Shown: positions 16,198-25,137, counted from the stretch's first letter. The stretch is 64,000 nt of DNA from Streptomyces sp. NBC_01314 (GCF_041435215.1 NZ_CP108394.1:4278001-4342000), one strand, 5' to 3'. Program-made: numbers and translations. The notes: generated by a model from the letters alone, not told the origin.

Positions 16198-17795
16198 CAA
16201 CGGGCCTCGTCTTCCGGGGCGTCCAGGGTCTTCGACGGACCGCCGGCCGGAGGCTGCGGGGTCTCTTCGTGTTCGAGGTGGCCGGTGGCGGCGCCGGTCA
16301 TGGCCGAGCCCAGCTCCTCGGGGGTGATGGTGGCCGGGTCGGCGTCGGCGACCAGCTTGCCGTTGTAGATGACCCGGAGGGTGTCGGACAGACCGATCAG
16401 CTCGTCCAGGTCGGCGGAGATCAGCAGCACGGCCAGGCCCTCGCGGCGGGCCTCGCGGATCTGGTCCCAGATCTGGGCCTGCGCGCCGACGTCCACACCG
16501 CGGGTGGGGTGGGCGGCGATCAGGAAGCGCGGCTTGTGGCTCATCTCGCGGCCGACGATGAGCTTCTGCTGGTTGCCGCCGGAGAGGGAGGCGGCGGTGA
16601 CGTCGATGCCGGGGGTGCGGACGTCGTACTCGGCGACGATCCGGCGGGTGTCCTCCTGGGCGGCCTTCGGGTCGAGCCAGACGCCCTTGGCGTTGGGCCG
16701 CTCGGTCACATGGCCGAGGATACGGTTCTCCCAGAGGGGGGCCTCCAGGAGCAGACCGTGCCGGTGGCGGTCCTCGGGGATGTAGCCGATGCCCTGCTCG
16801 CGCCGCCTGCGGGTGTGCCAGGTGGTGATGTCGTCCTCGGCCAGCGCGATCGTGCCGGAGTCGGCGGACTTCATGCCGATGAGGGCGTCGACCAGTTCGG
16901 TCTGGCCGTTGCCCTCGACACCGGCGAGGCCCAGGACCTCGCCCGCGTGGATGGTGAAGGTGATGTCGTCGAGCAGCGCCTTGCCGCCGACGGCCTCCAG
17001 GCGGAGGTCCTTGACGGTGAGGACCGGGCGGTCGGTGACCGTGGACTCGGCCGTCTCGGGGGTGGGCAGCTCGCTGCCGACCATCAGCTCGGCGAGCTGG
17101 CGCGGGGTGGTCTCGGAGGGGACGGCCGTGCCGACCGTCGTGCCGCGTCGGATGACCGTGATCTCGTCGGCGACGGACAGCACCTCGCCCAGCTTGTGCG
17201 AGATGAAGATGACCGCCAGGCCCTGTGTCTTGAGCTCGCGCAGGTTGGCGAAGAGCCCCTCGACCTCCTGCGGTACGAGCACGGCGGTCGGCTCGTCCAG
17301 GATCAGGGTGCGGGCGCCTCGGTAGAGGACCTTGAGGATCTCCACGCGCTGGCGCTCGGCGACGCCCAGCTCCTCGACCAGGACGTCGGGGCGGACCCCG
17401 AAGCCGTACCGGTCGGAGATCTCCTTGATCTTGCGGCGGGCCTTGGCGCCGATGCCGTACAGCTTCTCGCTGCCGAGGACCACGTTCTCCAGGACCGTGA
17501 GGTTGTCGGCGAGCATGAAGTGCTGGTGCACCATGCCGATGCCGCGGGTGATGGCGTCGGCCGGGGACGAGAACGAGACCTGCTCGCCGTCGACCGCGAT
17601 GGTGCCCTCGTCCGGCTTCTGCATGCCGTAGAGGATCTTCATCAGGGTCGACTTGCCGGCGCCGTTCTCCCCGACGAGGGCGTGGACGGTGCCCTTGCGG
17701 ACGGTGAGGTGGATGTCGTGGTTGGCCACGACGCCGGGGAATCGCTTGGTGATCCCGGCGAGTTCGACGGCGGTCACCTGACCGTTGACCGCCAC
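16197..17795 (-). CDS. Nucleoside ABC transporter ATPase (duplicated ABC domain)
   Basis: A 532-aa protein with two ABC cassettes. The first has Walker A GENGAGKST, the signature region LGVAERQRVEILK and Walker B LILDEPTAVL. The second has the signature LSGGNQQKLIVGRE and the degenerate Walker B FLIAAHPTRGVD, normal for RbsA/YufO-type proteins. It energises uptake of nucleosides delivered by Bmp lipoproteins. The GTG at 17795 has no Shine-Dalgarno. Ten codons upstream an ATC (17825) sits seven bases after AGGAGA in frame, so true initiation may be at that non-standard codon. Confidence 0.92.
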   Translation of the reverse strand: MAVNGQVTAVELAGITKRFPGVVANHDIHLTVRKGTVHALVGENGAGKSTLMKILYGMQKPDEGTIAVDGEQVSFSSPADAITRGIGMVHQHFMLADNLTVLENVVLGSEKLYGIGAKARRKIKEISDRYGFGVRPDVLVEELGVAERQRVEILKVLYRGARTLILDEPTAVLVPQEVEGLFANLRELKTQGLAVIFISHKLGEVLSVADEITVIRRGTTVGTAVPSETTPRQLAELMVGSELPTPETAESTVTDRPVLTVKDLRLEAVGGKALLDDITFTIHAGEVLGLAGVEGNGQTELVDALIGMKSADSGTIALAEDDITTWHTRRRREQGIGYIPEDRHRHGLLLEAPLWENRILGHVTERPNAKGVWLDPKAAQEDTRRIVAEYDVRTPGIDVTAASLSGGNQQKLIVGREMSHKPRFLIAAHPTRGVDVGAQAQIWDQIREARREGLAVLLISADLDELIGLSDTLRVIYNGKLVADADPATITPEELGSAMTGAATGHLEHEETPQPPAGGPSKTLDAPEDEAR

Positions 17796-17853
17796 GTCGG
17801 CCGGAGGGCTGCTGGACGCGTTGATGGCGCACTCTCCTGGGAAAGGGGGTCGT

Positions 17854-17865
17854 CTACGCGCGTAG
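17854..17865. promoter_or_regulatory. Palindromic operator of the nucleoside ABC operon
   Basis: The perfect palindrome CTACGCGCGTAG lies about 30-60 bp upstream of the first gene of the ATPase-permease-permease-cdd-deoA operon. It is identical to the site upstream of add. Confidence 0.65.
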
Positions 17866-17905
17866 CGCCCCTACGGCATCGGAAGCGGGCGGCGACGCAC
17901 CGTGA

Positions 17906-17944
17906 CAACGGGGTACAGGGAGCGATACTCCCCGTACCCCGTTG
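17906..17944. terminator. Hairpin downstream of first Bmp gene
   Basis: CAACGGGGTAC pairs with GTACCCCGTTG, and an inner GGGAG/CTCCC extends the stem around a small loop. It lies about 105 bp beyond the stop of the minus-strand Bmp gene and just before the ABC operon operator, so it should separate the two units. Confidence 0.65.
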
Positions 17945-18049
17945 AGCGGACGTAACCCCGCGGTTACTGGCAGCCTCGGGTTTGCCTGAACTCCCCCGGG
18001 GCCGCCCGGCTGCTCGTGGTGTAGCTGGGTCAGCAGGCCTCGATCTGGA

Positions 18050-19102
18050 TCAGCTGGTCTTGACCTTGATCTCGCCGCTGATGATCTTCTCCTCGGCCGT
18101 GGTGATGGCCTTCTGGAGCTCGGTGTCGCTCTTGAACTTCGGGTTGGAGTCCGCGAGCCCGACCTCGCCGGTCTTCAGATCGCCCCTGACGATACCGGTC
18201 CCGGGCTTACCCTCCTCGACCGACTTCGCCAGGTTGTACACCGCCTTGGCGACGTCCTTCGTCGCCGAGGTCAGGATGGAGTCCTTGTACTTCGCGAGGG
18301 CTTCCTGGTTGTACTGGTCGGAGTCGACGCCGATCGCCCAGATCCTGTTCGCGGCGGCCGCCTCGATCACGCCCTGGCCGGAAAGACCGGCCGCGGCGTA
18401 GACGACGTCGGCCTTCTTCTCGATCTGGCCCTCGGCGGCCGTCTTGCCCTTGTCGGGGCTGGAGAAGCCACCCTCCTCGGCCGTCTGGGTCAGGTACTGA
18501 CTGAGGACCGTGACCTTCGGGTTGGTGTCCTTGACGCCCTGCTCGAAGCCCGCCTGGAACTTGTGGATCAGCGGGATGTCCACGCCGCCGACGAAGCCGA
18601 CGACATCGCTCTCGGTGCTCCTGGCCGCGGCGACACCCGCGAGGTACGAGGCCTGCTCCTCGGAGAAGACCAGGTCCGCGACGTTGTCCAGCTGGACCGT
18701 GGAGTCGTCCACGATGCCGAACGTGGTGTCCGGGTACTGCTCGGCGGCGGCCTTCACGGCCGTCGCGTACGCGTAGCCGACGCCCACCACCGGGTTGTAG
18801 CCCTGCTTGGCCAGGGAGGCCAGGCGCTGCTCCTTGTCCGCGTCCGTCTCGCCCTCGGTGGGCTCGATGTCCTCGGTCTCGTACCCGAACTCCTTCTCCG
18901 CCTTCTCCAGGCCCGCGTACGCGGCGTCGTTGAAGGACTGGTCGCCCTTGCCGCCGACGTCGTACGCGATGGCGAGGCCCATGTCGCCCTTGGCGTCGGC
19001 GGAGGACGAGGCCTCCGTCGAGGTGCCGCCGCAGGCGGAGAGAGCGAGGGCGAGAGAAACGGTCGCTGCGCCTGCGACCGCTGTGCGGGAAACCCGGCGC
19101 AT
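18050..19102 (-). CDS. Bmp-family nucleoside-binding lipoprotein 1
   Basis: A 350-aa substrate-binding lipoprotein of the BMP/PnrA family. A signal peptide runs to the lipobox LALSAC near residue 22. Family motifs include DVGGKGDQSFNDAAYAGL, GVGYAYATAV, GFVGGVDIPLIHKFQAGF and VYAAAGLSGQGVIEAA. The start giving MRRVSRTAV is preferred. It lies immediately upstream of the matching ABC operon on the same strand but has its own operator (19188-19199) and terminator. It is clearly paralogous to the next gene. Confidence 0.92.
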   Translation of the reverse strand: MRRVSRTAVAGAATVSLALALSACGGTSTEASSSADAKGDMGLAIAYDVGGKGDQSFNDAAYAGLEKAEKEFGYETEDIEPTEGETDADKEQRLASLAKQGYNPVVGVGYAYATAVKAAAEQYPDTTFGIVDDSTVQLDNVADLVFSEEQASYLAGVAAARSTESDVVGFVGGVDIPLIHKFQAGFEQGVKDTNPKVTVLSQYLTQTAEEGGFSSPDKGKTAAEGQIEKKADVVYAAAGLSGQGVIEAAAANRIWAIGVDSDQYNQEALAKYKDSILTSATKDVAKAVYNLAKSVEEGKPGTGIVRGDLKTGEVGLADSNPKFKSDTELQKAITTAEEKIISGEIKVKTS

Positions 19103-19187
19103 GTGTTGGTGCTCCTGTCGTACAGCGCCGGGGGTACTGCTCAGCAATGCTCACTGCGTCGGCGCCTTTATGGCTTTCGCCGCAGAG

Positions 19188-19199
19188 TAACGCGCGTAG
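19188..19199. promoter_or_regulatory. Operator variant upstream of Bmp gene 1
   Basis: TAACGCGCGTAG, read as CTACGCGCGTTA on the gene strand, differs from the perfect palindrome at one end. It is followed by ACCCTCTGGG, nearly the same flank as at the 20617 site, so an extended shared motif is likely. Confidence 0.6.
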
Positions 19200-19329
19200 A
19201 CCCTCTGGGTGAAGCCTGGTGGACCGGGTTGTTATGGGGCCGTGTTGCAACGTGGGGCGGAGGTGTGGGGCTGGGGTGTGGGGCGCAGGGGGCGGGGCGA
19301 TATCGGTCGAGTCGTGGCCGCGGGTTCGT

Positions 19330-19387
19330 TGTGGCTGGTCGCGCCCGCGCGGCGGAGCCGCGAGGCGGCCGGCCCCGCGCCCCTGAA
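19330..19387. repeat. Diverged Streptomyces intergenic repeat
   Basis: The element starts GTGGCTGGTCGCGC and ends CCCCGCGCCCCTGAA, the reverse orientation of the copies near 33393 and 43674, with a GC-rich middle in place of AGTTC. It lies between the two Bmp units and no gene is seen in 19200-19424. Confidence 0.5.
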
Positions 19388-19424
19388 GGCGGACGGCGCG
19401 GCCCTGAACCGGCGTAATACGAGT

Positions 19425-19460
19425 GAAGCGGGCGGGTGCACAGGTGCACCCGCCCGCTTC
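19425..19460. terminator. Terminator of Bmp gene 2
   Basis: A perfect 17-bp stem begins GAAGCGGGCGGGTGCAC and has a two-base loop. On the minus strand it lies 40 bp after the stop of the second Bmp gene and ends in a short pyrimidine run. Confidence 0.85.
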
Positions 19461-19499
19461 TTGTCACTCGGAGGCCTCGCGGCGCTCGGAGATCGACGA

Positions 19500-20558
19500 C
19501 TACTCGGTCTTCACCTTGATCGAGCCGTCGGTGATGCCCGCCTTGGCCTTGGCCACCGCGTCGGTGAGGCCCGCGATCTCGCCCATCTTCGGGTTGGAGT
19601 CGGCCAGGCCGACGCCGTCCACCTTCAGGTCGAAGGTCTGGACACCGGTGAGGGGCTTGCCGTCCTCGACGGACTTGGCGAGGGCGTAGACCGCGCCGCC
19701 GACGTCCTTCAGGGCGGAGGTCAGGATGTAGTCCTTGTAGGTGGCAAGGGCTTCCTGGTTGTACTGGTCGGAGTCGACACCGATCGCCCAGACCTTGGCC
19801 GCGGCGGCGGCCTCGATGACACCCTGGCCGGACAGACCGGCGGCCGCGTAGACGACGTCGGCCTTCTTCTCGATCTGGCCCTCGGCGGCGGCCTTGCCCT
19901 TGTCGGGGCTGGAGAAGCCGCCCTCCTCGGCGGTCTGGGTCAGGTACTGGGAGAGAACCTTGACCTTGCCGCCGCTGGTGTCCTCGACGCCCTGCTTGTA
20001 GCCGGCCTCGAACTTGTGGATGAGCGGGATGTCCACGCCGCCCACGAAGCCCACGGTGTTCGTCTTGGTGGCCTTGGCGGCCGCGACACCGGCGAGGTAC
20101 GAGGCCTCCTGCTCGGCGAAGACGAGGGACGCCACGTTGTCACCCTCGACGACCGAGTCGACGATGCCGAAGCTGGTCTTCGGGTACTTCTTGGCCGCGG
20201 CCTCCATCGCGGGGCCGTAGGCGAAGCCCACGCCGATGACCGGGTTGTAGCCCTGCTTGGCCAGGGACTCCAGACGCTGCTGCTTGTCGGCGTCAGTCTC
20301 GCCCTCGGTGGGCTCGATGTCCTCGGTCTTGTACCCGAATTCCTTCTGAGCCTTCTCCAGACCGGCGTACGCGGCATCGTTGAAGGACTGGTCGCCCTTG
20401 CCGCCGATGTCGTACGCGAGCGCGAGGCCCTTTTCGCCCTTGCTGGTCTCGCTACCGCTGCTGTTGCTGTCGCTGCTGGTACCACCACAGGCCGTGGCGG
20501 CGAGCGCCAGCGACGCGACCCCCACCGCGACGCGGGTCAGTTTGGAAATCCGACGCAT
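19500..20558 (-). CDS. Bmp-family nucleoside-binding lipoprotein 2
   Basis: A 352-aa paralogue of the preceding gene. The lipobox is LAATAC and the motifs are the same (DIGGKGDQSFNDAAYAGL, GGVDIPLIHKFEAGY, VYAAAGLSGQGVIEAA). I prefer the ATG giving MRRISKLTR, which has GGGGAAC at good spacing; ATGs 15 and 24 bases upstream are also in frame. It has its own operator (20617-20628) and terminator. Two binding proteins for one permease suggest different nucleoside preferences or expression conditions. Confidence 0.92.
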   Translation of the reverse strand: MRRISKLTRVAVGVASLALAATACGGTSSDSNSSGSETSKGEKGLALAYDIGGKGDQSFNDAAYAGLEKAQKEFGYKTEDIEPTEGETDADKQQRLESLAKQGYNPVIGVGFAYGPAMEAAAKKYPKTSFGIVDSVVEGDNVASLVFAEQEASYLAGVAAAKATKTNTVGFVGGVDIPLIHKFEAGYKQGVEDTSGGKVKVLSQYLTQTAEEGGFSSPDKGKAAAEGQIEKKADVVYAAAGLSGQGVIEAAAAAKVWAIGVDSDQYNQEALATYKDYILTSALKDVGGAVYALAKSVEDGKPLTGVQTFDLKVDGVGLADSNPKMGEIAGLTDAVAKAKAGITDGSIKVKTE

Positions 20559-20616
20559 CTTGAAGTTCCCCATCTTCTGCAAAGCCCCGCGACCGGGTGC
20601 TCAGTTCGGCGCACAT

Positions 20617-20628
20617 TAACGCGCGTAG
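20617..20628. promoter_or_regulatory. Operator variant upstream of Bmp gene 2
   Basis: TAACGCGCGTAG is identical to the 19188 site, with the shared flank ACCCTCCTGGG. It is placed 59 bp upstream of the preferred start of the second Bmp gene. Confidence 0.6.
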
Positions 20629-20780
20629 ACCCTCCTGGGAACGGGGTTTCGACTGGCCGTTATCCATTCGTGCCGGTGGCCGTTACGTCCTCGTGAACCA
20701 TGGGAGCGAAAGGGATGTGTGGGACACACCGCCTCTCACGTCCCTCGCGTTCCGTGCACATGGGGTGACTTCAGCGTGAA

Positions 20781-20820
20781 GGTGCGCGCTCCGTACGGTG
20801 ATCGTACGGACACGCGCACC
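20781..20820. terminator. Terminator of M20 amidohydrolase gene
   Basis: GGTGCGCG pairs with CGCGCACC and, after a short internal mismatch, CCGTACG pairs with CGTACGG around GTGAT. It lies 40 bp beyond the amidohydrolase stop on the minus strand. Confidence 0.7.
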
Positions 20821-20859
20821 AGGCTGCCGCGAGGCCGGACGGGGCGCAACCGGAGCGGG

Positions 20860-22113
20860 TTACCGGCCGGCCGCGTCGAGGACGCGCATGCGGGCGTCCA
20901 GCAGGGCGGCCGCCGTGAAGAGTTCCACGCCCACGGTGATGGCGTGTTCGTCGGCGTCGAAGTCGCCCTGGTGGAGGTCGCGGACGGTGAGATCGCCCGG
21001 ACGGCGGACGCCCAGGCGGGCCATGGCGCCGGGGACGTGCTCCAGGTACCAGGAGAAGTCCTCGCCGCCGAGGCTCTGCTCGGTGTCCTCGACGGACTTG
21101 ACGCCACGGCGGGCGACCATGGAGTCGTGCAGCAGTTCGGTGACGACGGGGTCGTTGACGACCGGCGGGACGCCCCGGATGTAGTTGATCTCGGGCTTGG
21201 CGCGGTGCATGACCGCGACCTCCTGGACCGCCTCGTGGATCAGGTCGGGGGCCTGCCGCCAGGCGTTGATGTCCAGGCAGCGGACGGTGCCGGAGAGCTC
21301 GGCGTGCTGCGGGATGACGTTCGGGGCGTGGCCCGACTCGATACGGCCCCAGGTCACGACGAGCCCGGCACGGGCGTCGAAGCGGCGGGCGACCAGCGCG
21401 GGCACGTCGGTGACGACCCGGGCGGCCGCGGTGACGAGGTCGGTGGTGAGGTGGGGGCGCGCGGTGTGGCCGCCCGGCCCGTCCAGCGAGAGTTCCAGCC
21501 GGTCGCAGGCCGAGGTGATGGGTCCGTGGCGGAGGCCGATGAAGCCCGCGTCGACCCTCGGGTCGCAGTGCACGGCGATGATCCGGCCGACACCGTCGAG
21601 CGCGCCGGTCCTGATCACGTCGGCGGCGCCGCCGGGCAGGACCTCTTCGGCGGGCTGGAAGATCAGCCGGACGGGACGGGGCAGCCGGCCCTCGCGGTGC
21701 AGGTCGGCGAGGACGAGGCCGGCGCCGAGGACGACGGTGGTGTGCACGTCGTGGCCGCAGGCGTGGGCGCGGTCCGGGACGGTGGAGCGGTAGTCGCAGT
21801 CCACCTTGGTGTCCGGGATGGGGAGGGCGTCGATGTCGGCGCGCAGGGCGAGCGCGGAGCTGTCGGTGCCGTTCCAGTCGCCGATGTCACAGATGAGGCC
21901 GGTTCCGCTGTCGAGCACGCGCGGGCGGAGGCCTGCCTTCTCCAGGCGGGCCTTGATCGCGGCGGTCGTACGGAACTCCTGGTTGCCGAGCTCCGGGTGC
22001 ATGTGCAAGTCGCGGCGGAAGGCGACGAGTTCGGCACGCAGGGCTTCCGGCAACGCGCCGGGGAGCGATGTTTCGGCTTCCCCTGGCAGATCTGCCTCGG
22101 ACTCTCGGGACAT
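20860..22113 (-). CDS. M20-family amidohydrolase
   Basis: A 417-aa member of the M20D amidohydrolase group (N-acyl amino acid or peptide hydrolases). Metal ligands and motifs are RRDLHMHPELGNQEFRTT, HACGHDVHTTVVLGAG, FQPAEEVLPGGA with the catalytic Glu, the dimerisation-domain GPGGHTARP, and SLGGEDFSWYL. The start MSRESEADL is chosen; a longer in-frame start 16 codons upstream is possible. The substrate is not predictable. It is transcribed toward the Bmp genes but separated from them by a terminator. Confidence 0.88.
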   Translation of the reverse strand: MSRESEADLPGEAETSLPGALPEALRAELVAFRRDLHMHPELGNQEFRTTAAIKARLEKAGLRPRVLDSGTGLICDIGDWNGTDSSALALRADIDALPIPDTKVDCDYRSTVPDRAHACGHDVHTTVVLGAGLVLADLHREGRLPRPVRLIFQPAEEVLPGGAADVIRTGALDGVGRIIAVHCDPRVDAGFIGLRHGPITSACDRLELSLDGPGGHTARPHLTTDLVTAAARVVTDVPALVARRFDARAGLVVTWGRIESGHAPNVIPQHAELSGTVRCLDINAWRQAPDLIHEAVQEVAVMHRAKPEINYIRGVPPVVNDPVVTELLHDSMVARRGVKSVEDTEQSLGGEDFSWYLEHVPGAMARLGVRRPGDLTVRDLHQGDFDADEHAITVGVELFTAAALLDARMRVLDAAGR

Positions 22114-22625
22114 CAGTTGGTTCACCCTCTGAAGGGTAGGGCGATCGGGCGACCTTCTCACCCTCGATCAACAAAAATCAGCCCGTGAGGGGAAGATTTC
22201 CGGTCGCACAACGCATACGTATTGGCAGGGATGGGTATACCCGTACGCCTCTTCGCGGGCGGGTCGGACCTCGGAGAAGGGAGTGCCGGGGTTGCCCGCG
22301 AATCCCATCGTTCAAACGTCCAGGGGTGCCCGGACGATTCCCACACTCCACGGATACCACGTCCGCGCCGTCTCACTGCCTCGGAACCATCACCGCCGCG
22401 CGTCGGTCCGGCCACGCTCTGTGTTGGCCGGGGTGGCCGGGGAGGCGGCGCATCAGGAGTCAGGACGGCGGTGGCCTGCGGTTGCTCGGGTGAATCGGGC
22501 GTCGGGGCCACGGAACGCGGGCGGGTGCCGCGGGGGTGGCGGTGGTGACAGGGATCACGGGAGCGGTGCGGGGCGCGGGGCCGGCCGGAGGGCGTCCGGC
22601 GCAGGGGCGCCGTCCGGGCGCCCCC
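22114..22625. other. Intergenic region without recognised gene
   Basis: About 510 bp between the amidohydrolase start and the ltrA 3' end. Possible reading frames have no conserved motif. The decamer palindrome GGGTATACCC at 22233-22242 lies 120 bp upstream of the amidohydrolase and could be part of its promoter. I see nothing else that is supportable. Confidence 0.5.
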
Positions 22626-23845
22626 TCAGTCGGCGGCGGCCGTGCGGGCCACACCCCCGCGCGATGTGCGCCCGTGCAGGATCAGCAGGGTGGTGATCGT
22701 GGCGGCCAGGGCCGCGAGCGCCACCAGGGCCGGGACGAGGGCGATCAGCGGGCCCGCCGCCACACAGGCCACGCCTCCGATGATCAGCACCGGAGCGCGG
22801 TGGCCCGTGGTGCGGAGGAGGATCGCGGCGGCGCCGAGCAGGAACAGGCCCGTGCCGCCGGCCAGGGCCCAGGCGGGCATGCCGTGGAGGGGCTCGGCCA
22901 GGCCGTAGTGGCCCGTGTCGGCGACCTGCTGGAGGGTCTTCTTCATGCCGAGGGCGGTGATGACGACGCCGGCCACCAGGGGCAGGTGGAGGAAGGTGTA
23001 CGTGTCGCGGGCCAGGACCGTGCGGTCGTCGCCGGTGAGCTGGGCCAGACGGTGTTCGGCCGGTTCACTGACGCCGTGGAAGTACAGGCGCCAGAGGGCG
23101 GCGGTGGCCAGGAGGCCGAGGGCCGCGGCGGCCACGACCGGGACGGAGACCGGGTAGCGGTTCACGCCGACGCCCATCGCGACGATGGACTCGCCCAGCG
23201 CGATGATGACGATCAGGCCGTGGCGTTCGGAGAAGTGGGCGGGGGACGCCACCCGCCAGCCCGATCTGCCGGTGACGAAGATGCCCGCGTAGTCGATGGT
23301 CACCGCGGCCAGCCAGATCAGGATCCGGGTCACGCCGTCGAAGGCCGCACCCACCAGCAGCAGGGCGAGTGGCGGGAGCACCGAGAGGAGGGCCGTCCGG
23401 CGGAGGGTGGCGTGCAGGGCCTGGTCGTCGGGGGCGGAGAGCCAGTACGTCACCAGGTGCAGGGCGCGGACCGCGCCGTAGCAGGCCACGAACAGCCAGG
23501 GGGCGGACAGGCCGCCCGGGGCGTCGACGTACACATCGGGGACCGTCAGGGAGACGATCAGGAGGACCGCCATCACGGACACCAGCACCGCGAACATCCC
23601 GCCCGAGTCGGCGCGTACGACGTTGCCGAGCCAGGCGAAGCAGCACCAGCACCACCACAGGAGGGCGAGGACGACCATGCCGCCGAGCAGGCTCAGGGCG
23701 GTGGGGTCGGCGGCCATCAGGGCGGTGACCTGGGTGATGGCGTAGACGAATCCATCCAAGGCAAGCCGAAGAAGAGTTCGGCGGGTGTGACCCTGTGGTC
23801 GTCCGCCGTGGGTGTGAGCCGGGTGCGTTCGCCGTGCGTCGTCAC
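22626..23845 (-). pseudogene. ltrA-family membrane protein gene with N-terminal frameshift
   Basis: From 23750 down, the frame encodes a typical low-temperature-requirement A (LtrA) membrane protein: FVYAITQVTALMAADP, LLWWCWCCFAWLGN, HGLIVIIALGESIVAMGVGV, and many membrane helices. The expected family N-terminus is in another frame: a GTG at 23845 with a GGGGAG Shine-Dalgarno reads VTTHGERTRLTPTADD then VTPAELFF. In LtrA proteins ELFF is followed by DLV-FVYAI. Here 17 bases (23751-23767) separate ELFF from FVYAI instead of 9, so the gene is out of frame by net +8. Either it is a real inactivating insertion or a sequencing error. A start in the downstream frame exists (23873) but yields a non-family N-terminus. 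Confidence 0.75.
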
Positions 23846-23961
23846 AACTCCCCCTTCGGGGAGGGCACTTCACCTTCCCCAGCCACGCGGCACGATAGGC
23901 GCGGGCCGCCCGGGGAAGCGACAGCTCCGGATGCTCCCAGAGCGAACACCCGGGGCGAAGA

Positions 23962-24030
23962 CCTCGACGGCTCGGATCGACGGCTTGGATCGACGGCTCG
24001 CGGCTTGGATCGACGGCTCGGGTCGACGGC
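23962..24030. repeat. Tandem 13-16-bp repeats
   Basis: The phrase GGATCGACGGCT recurs as a degenerate array of about five units immediately after the stop of the minus-strand polysialyltransferase-like gene. The remaining DNA up to ltrA (23846-23961) shows no gene. Confidence 0.6.
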
Positions 24031-25137
24031 TCAGATCGGCGCCACCGACGACAGACGGTGGACGTCCCGTGCCGTGCCCGTGACCCCGGACAGGAAGCCC
24101 TGGGCGCGGGGGGAGGCGTTCTCCGTCAGCCAGCTCGGGTCGATGTCGCAGACCGCCACGCGTACGTCCGTTCCCACCAGGGCCAGGGGCAGGGTGTGGA
24201 CCACCGTCGAGGGGAAGCTCAGGATCGTCCGGCCGATGGGGCCCCGGCGGGCGATGAGTTCGAGGGGGAGGTCGGGGCGGACGATCTCCAGGCCCGTCTC
24301 CGCGGCGAGGGTGTGGAGCTTGTCGGCGCTCTCGCGGCGGTGGGCGAAGTAGCGGGTGGCACCGTGGGTCTTCGCCAGGGAGCGGACGGCTTCGAGGTAG
24401 CGGCCGCCGTCCACGACGCCGGTCTCCACGAGGGAGGTGCCCACGAGGTCGGCGCTCTTGGTGATGCGGGGCGGGCCGAAGCGCGCCCGGGTCCAGGCGA
24501 AGTCGTTGGCGGTGACGAAGACGCCCTCGGGGATCTCGTCGATCGGCATGGAGGAGAAGACCTCGACGCGTCGGCCGGCGGTGGGGGTGAGGCGTTTGCG
24601 GGCCTTGGAGGAGACCGGGGCGAAGATCAGGTCGCGGGGGCCGGGACGGCCGCCCTTGCGGTGCCAGCGGACGAGGCGTTCGCCGCGGGCCAGCTGGGAG
24701 ACGAACTCCATGGTCGCGGTGCCGTCGTCGACGACCACGACGTCCGCTGCCCGGGTGATGGTCAGCAGGAGCTGGACGTAACGGGAGAAGGGGTCGCCCA
24801 GGACGATGCGGCTCGCGGCGCGCAGCAGCGGGGCGAGGCCGCCGATGGTGCGGAAGGGGGCGGCGGTGCCGCCGCGCGCCTCCTCCCAGCGCACCATGTG
24901 GCCCTCGTCCCGGGCCAGCTCCGCCATTCGGCGCAACTGGCCCCGGGTCATGGGGTCGTTGGGCGACAGGACCACGAGGGTGAGTCCCGCGCCGCCTGTA
25001 CGGAAGGGCCCCGCGCCGGGGTCCTCGGGCGTGCCGAGGGCATGGGCGTGCGCCCACTCCAGCACGTTCAACAGCTGTACCGGGCTCTCGACGAAGGCGA
25101 GAGTGTGGGGGCCGGCGGTTCCGGCGCGGGGGCTCAT
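24031..25137 (-). CDS. Polysialyltransferase-like glycosyltransferase (cell-wall glycopolymer cluster)
   Basis: A 368-aa cytosolic protein. It opens LAFVESPVQLLNVLEW, like bacterial sialyltransferase or polysialyltransferase-type enzymes that begin with a VxSPxQLLN strand, and carries VVVVDDGTATMEFV mid-protein and FAHRRESADKLHTL later. No signal peptide or membrane segment is present. It closes the minus-strand arm of the glycopolymer cluster, 55 bp after neuB-like. Adding or extending a nonulosonate (Kdn) chain is the likely job. The start MSPRAGTAG is chosen although its Shine-Dalgarno is weak. Confidence 0.75.
   Translation of the reverse strand: MSPRAGTAGPHTLAFVESPVQLLNVLEWAHAHALGTPEDPGAGPFRTGGAGLTLVVLSPNDPMTRGQLRRMAELARDEGHMVRWEEARGGTAAPFRTIGGLAPLLRAASRIVLGDPFSRYVQLLLTITRAADVVVVDDGTATMEFVSQLARGERLVRWHRKGGRPGPRDLIFAPVSSKARKRLTPTAGRRVEVFSSMPIDEIPEGVFVTANDFAWTRARFGPPRITKSADLVGTSLVETGVVDGGRYLEAVRSLAKTHGATRYFAHRRESADKLHTLAAETGLEIVRPDLPLELIARRGPIGRTILSFPSTVVHTLPLALVGTDVRVAVCDIDPSWLTENASPRAQGFLSGVTGTARDVHRLSSVAPI

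Noticed and set aside
15061..17832. A 923-codon minus-strand frame
   Set aside because: Its first half is an out-of-frame reading of the ABC ATPase. The real gene in this frame begins at 16197 (permease 1).
20719..22188. Long plus-strand frame opposite the M20 amidohydrolase
   Set aside because: It is rich in Gly, Asp and Arg with no motif, while the opposite strand has complete metal-ligand motifs.
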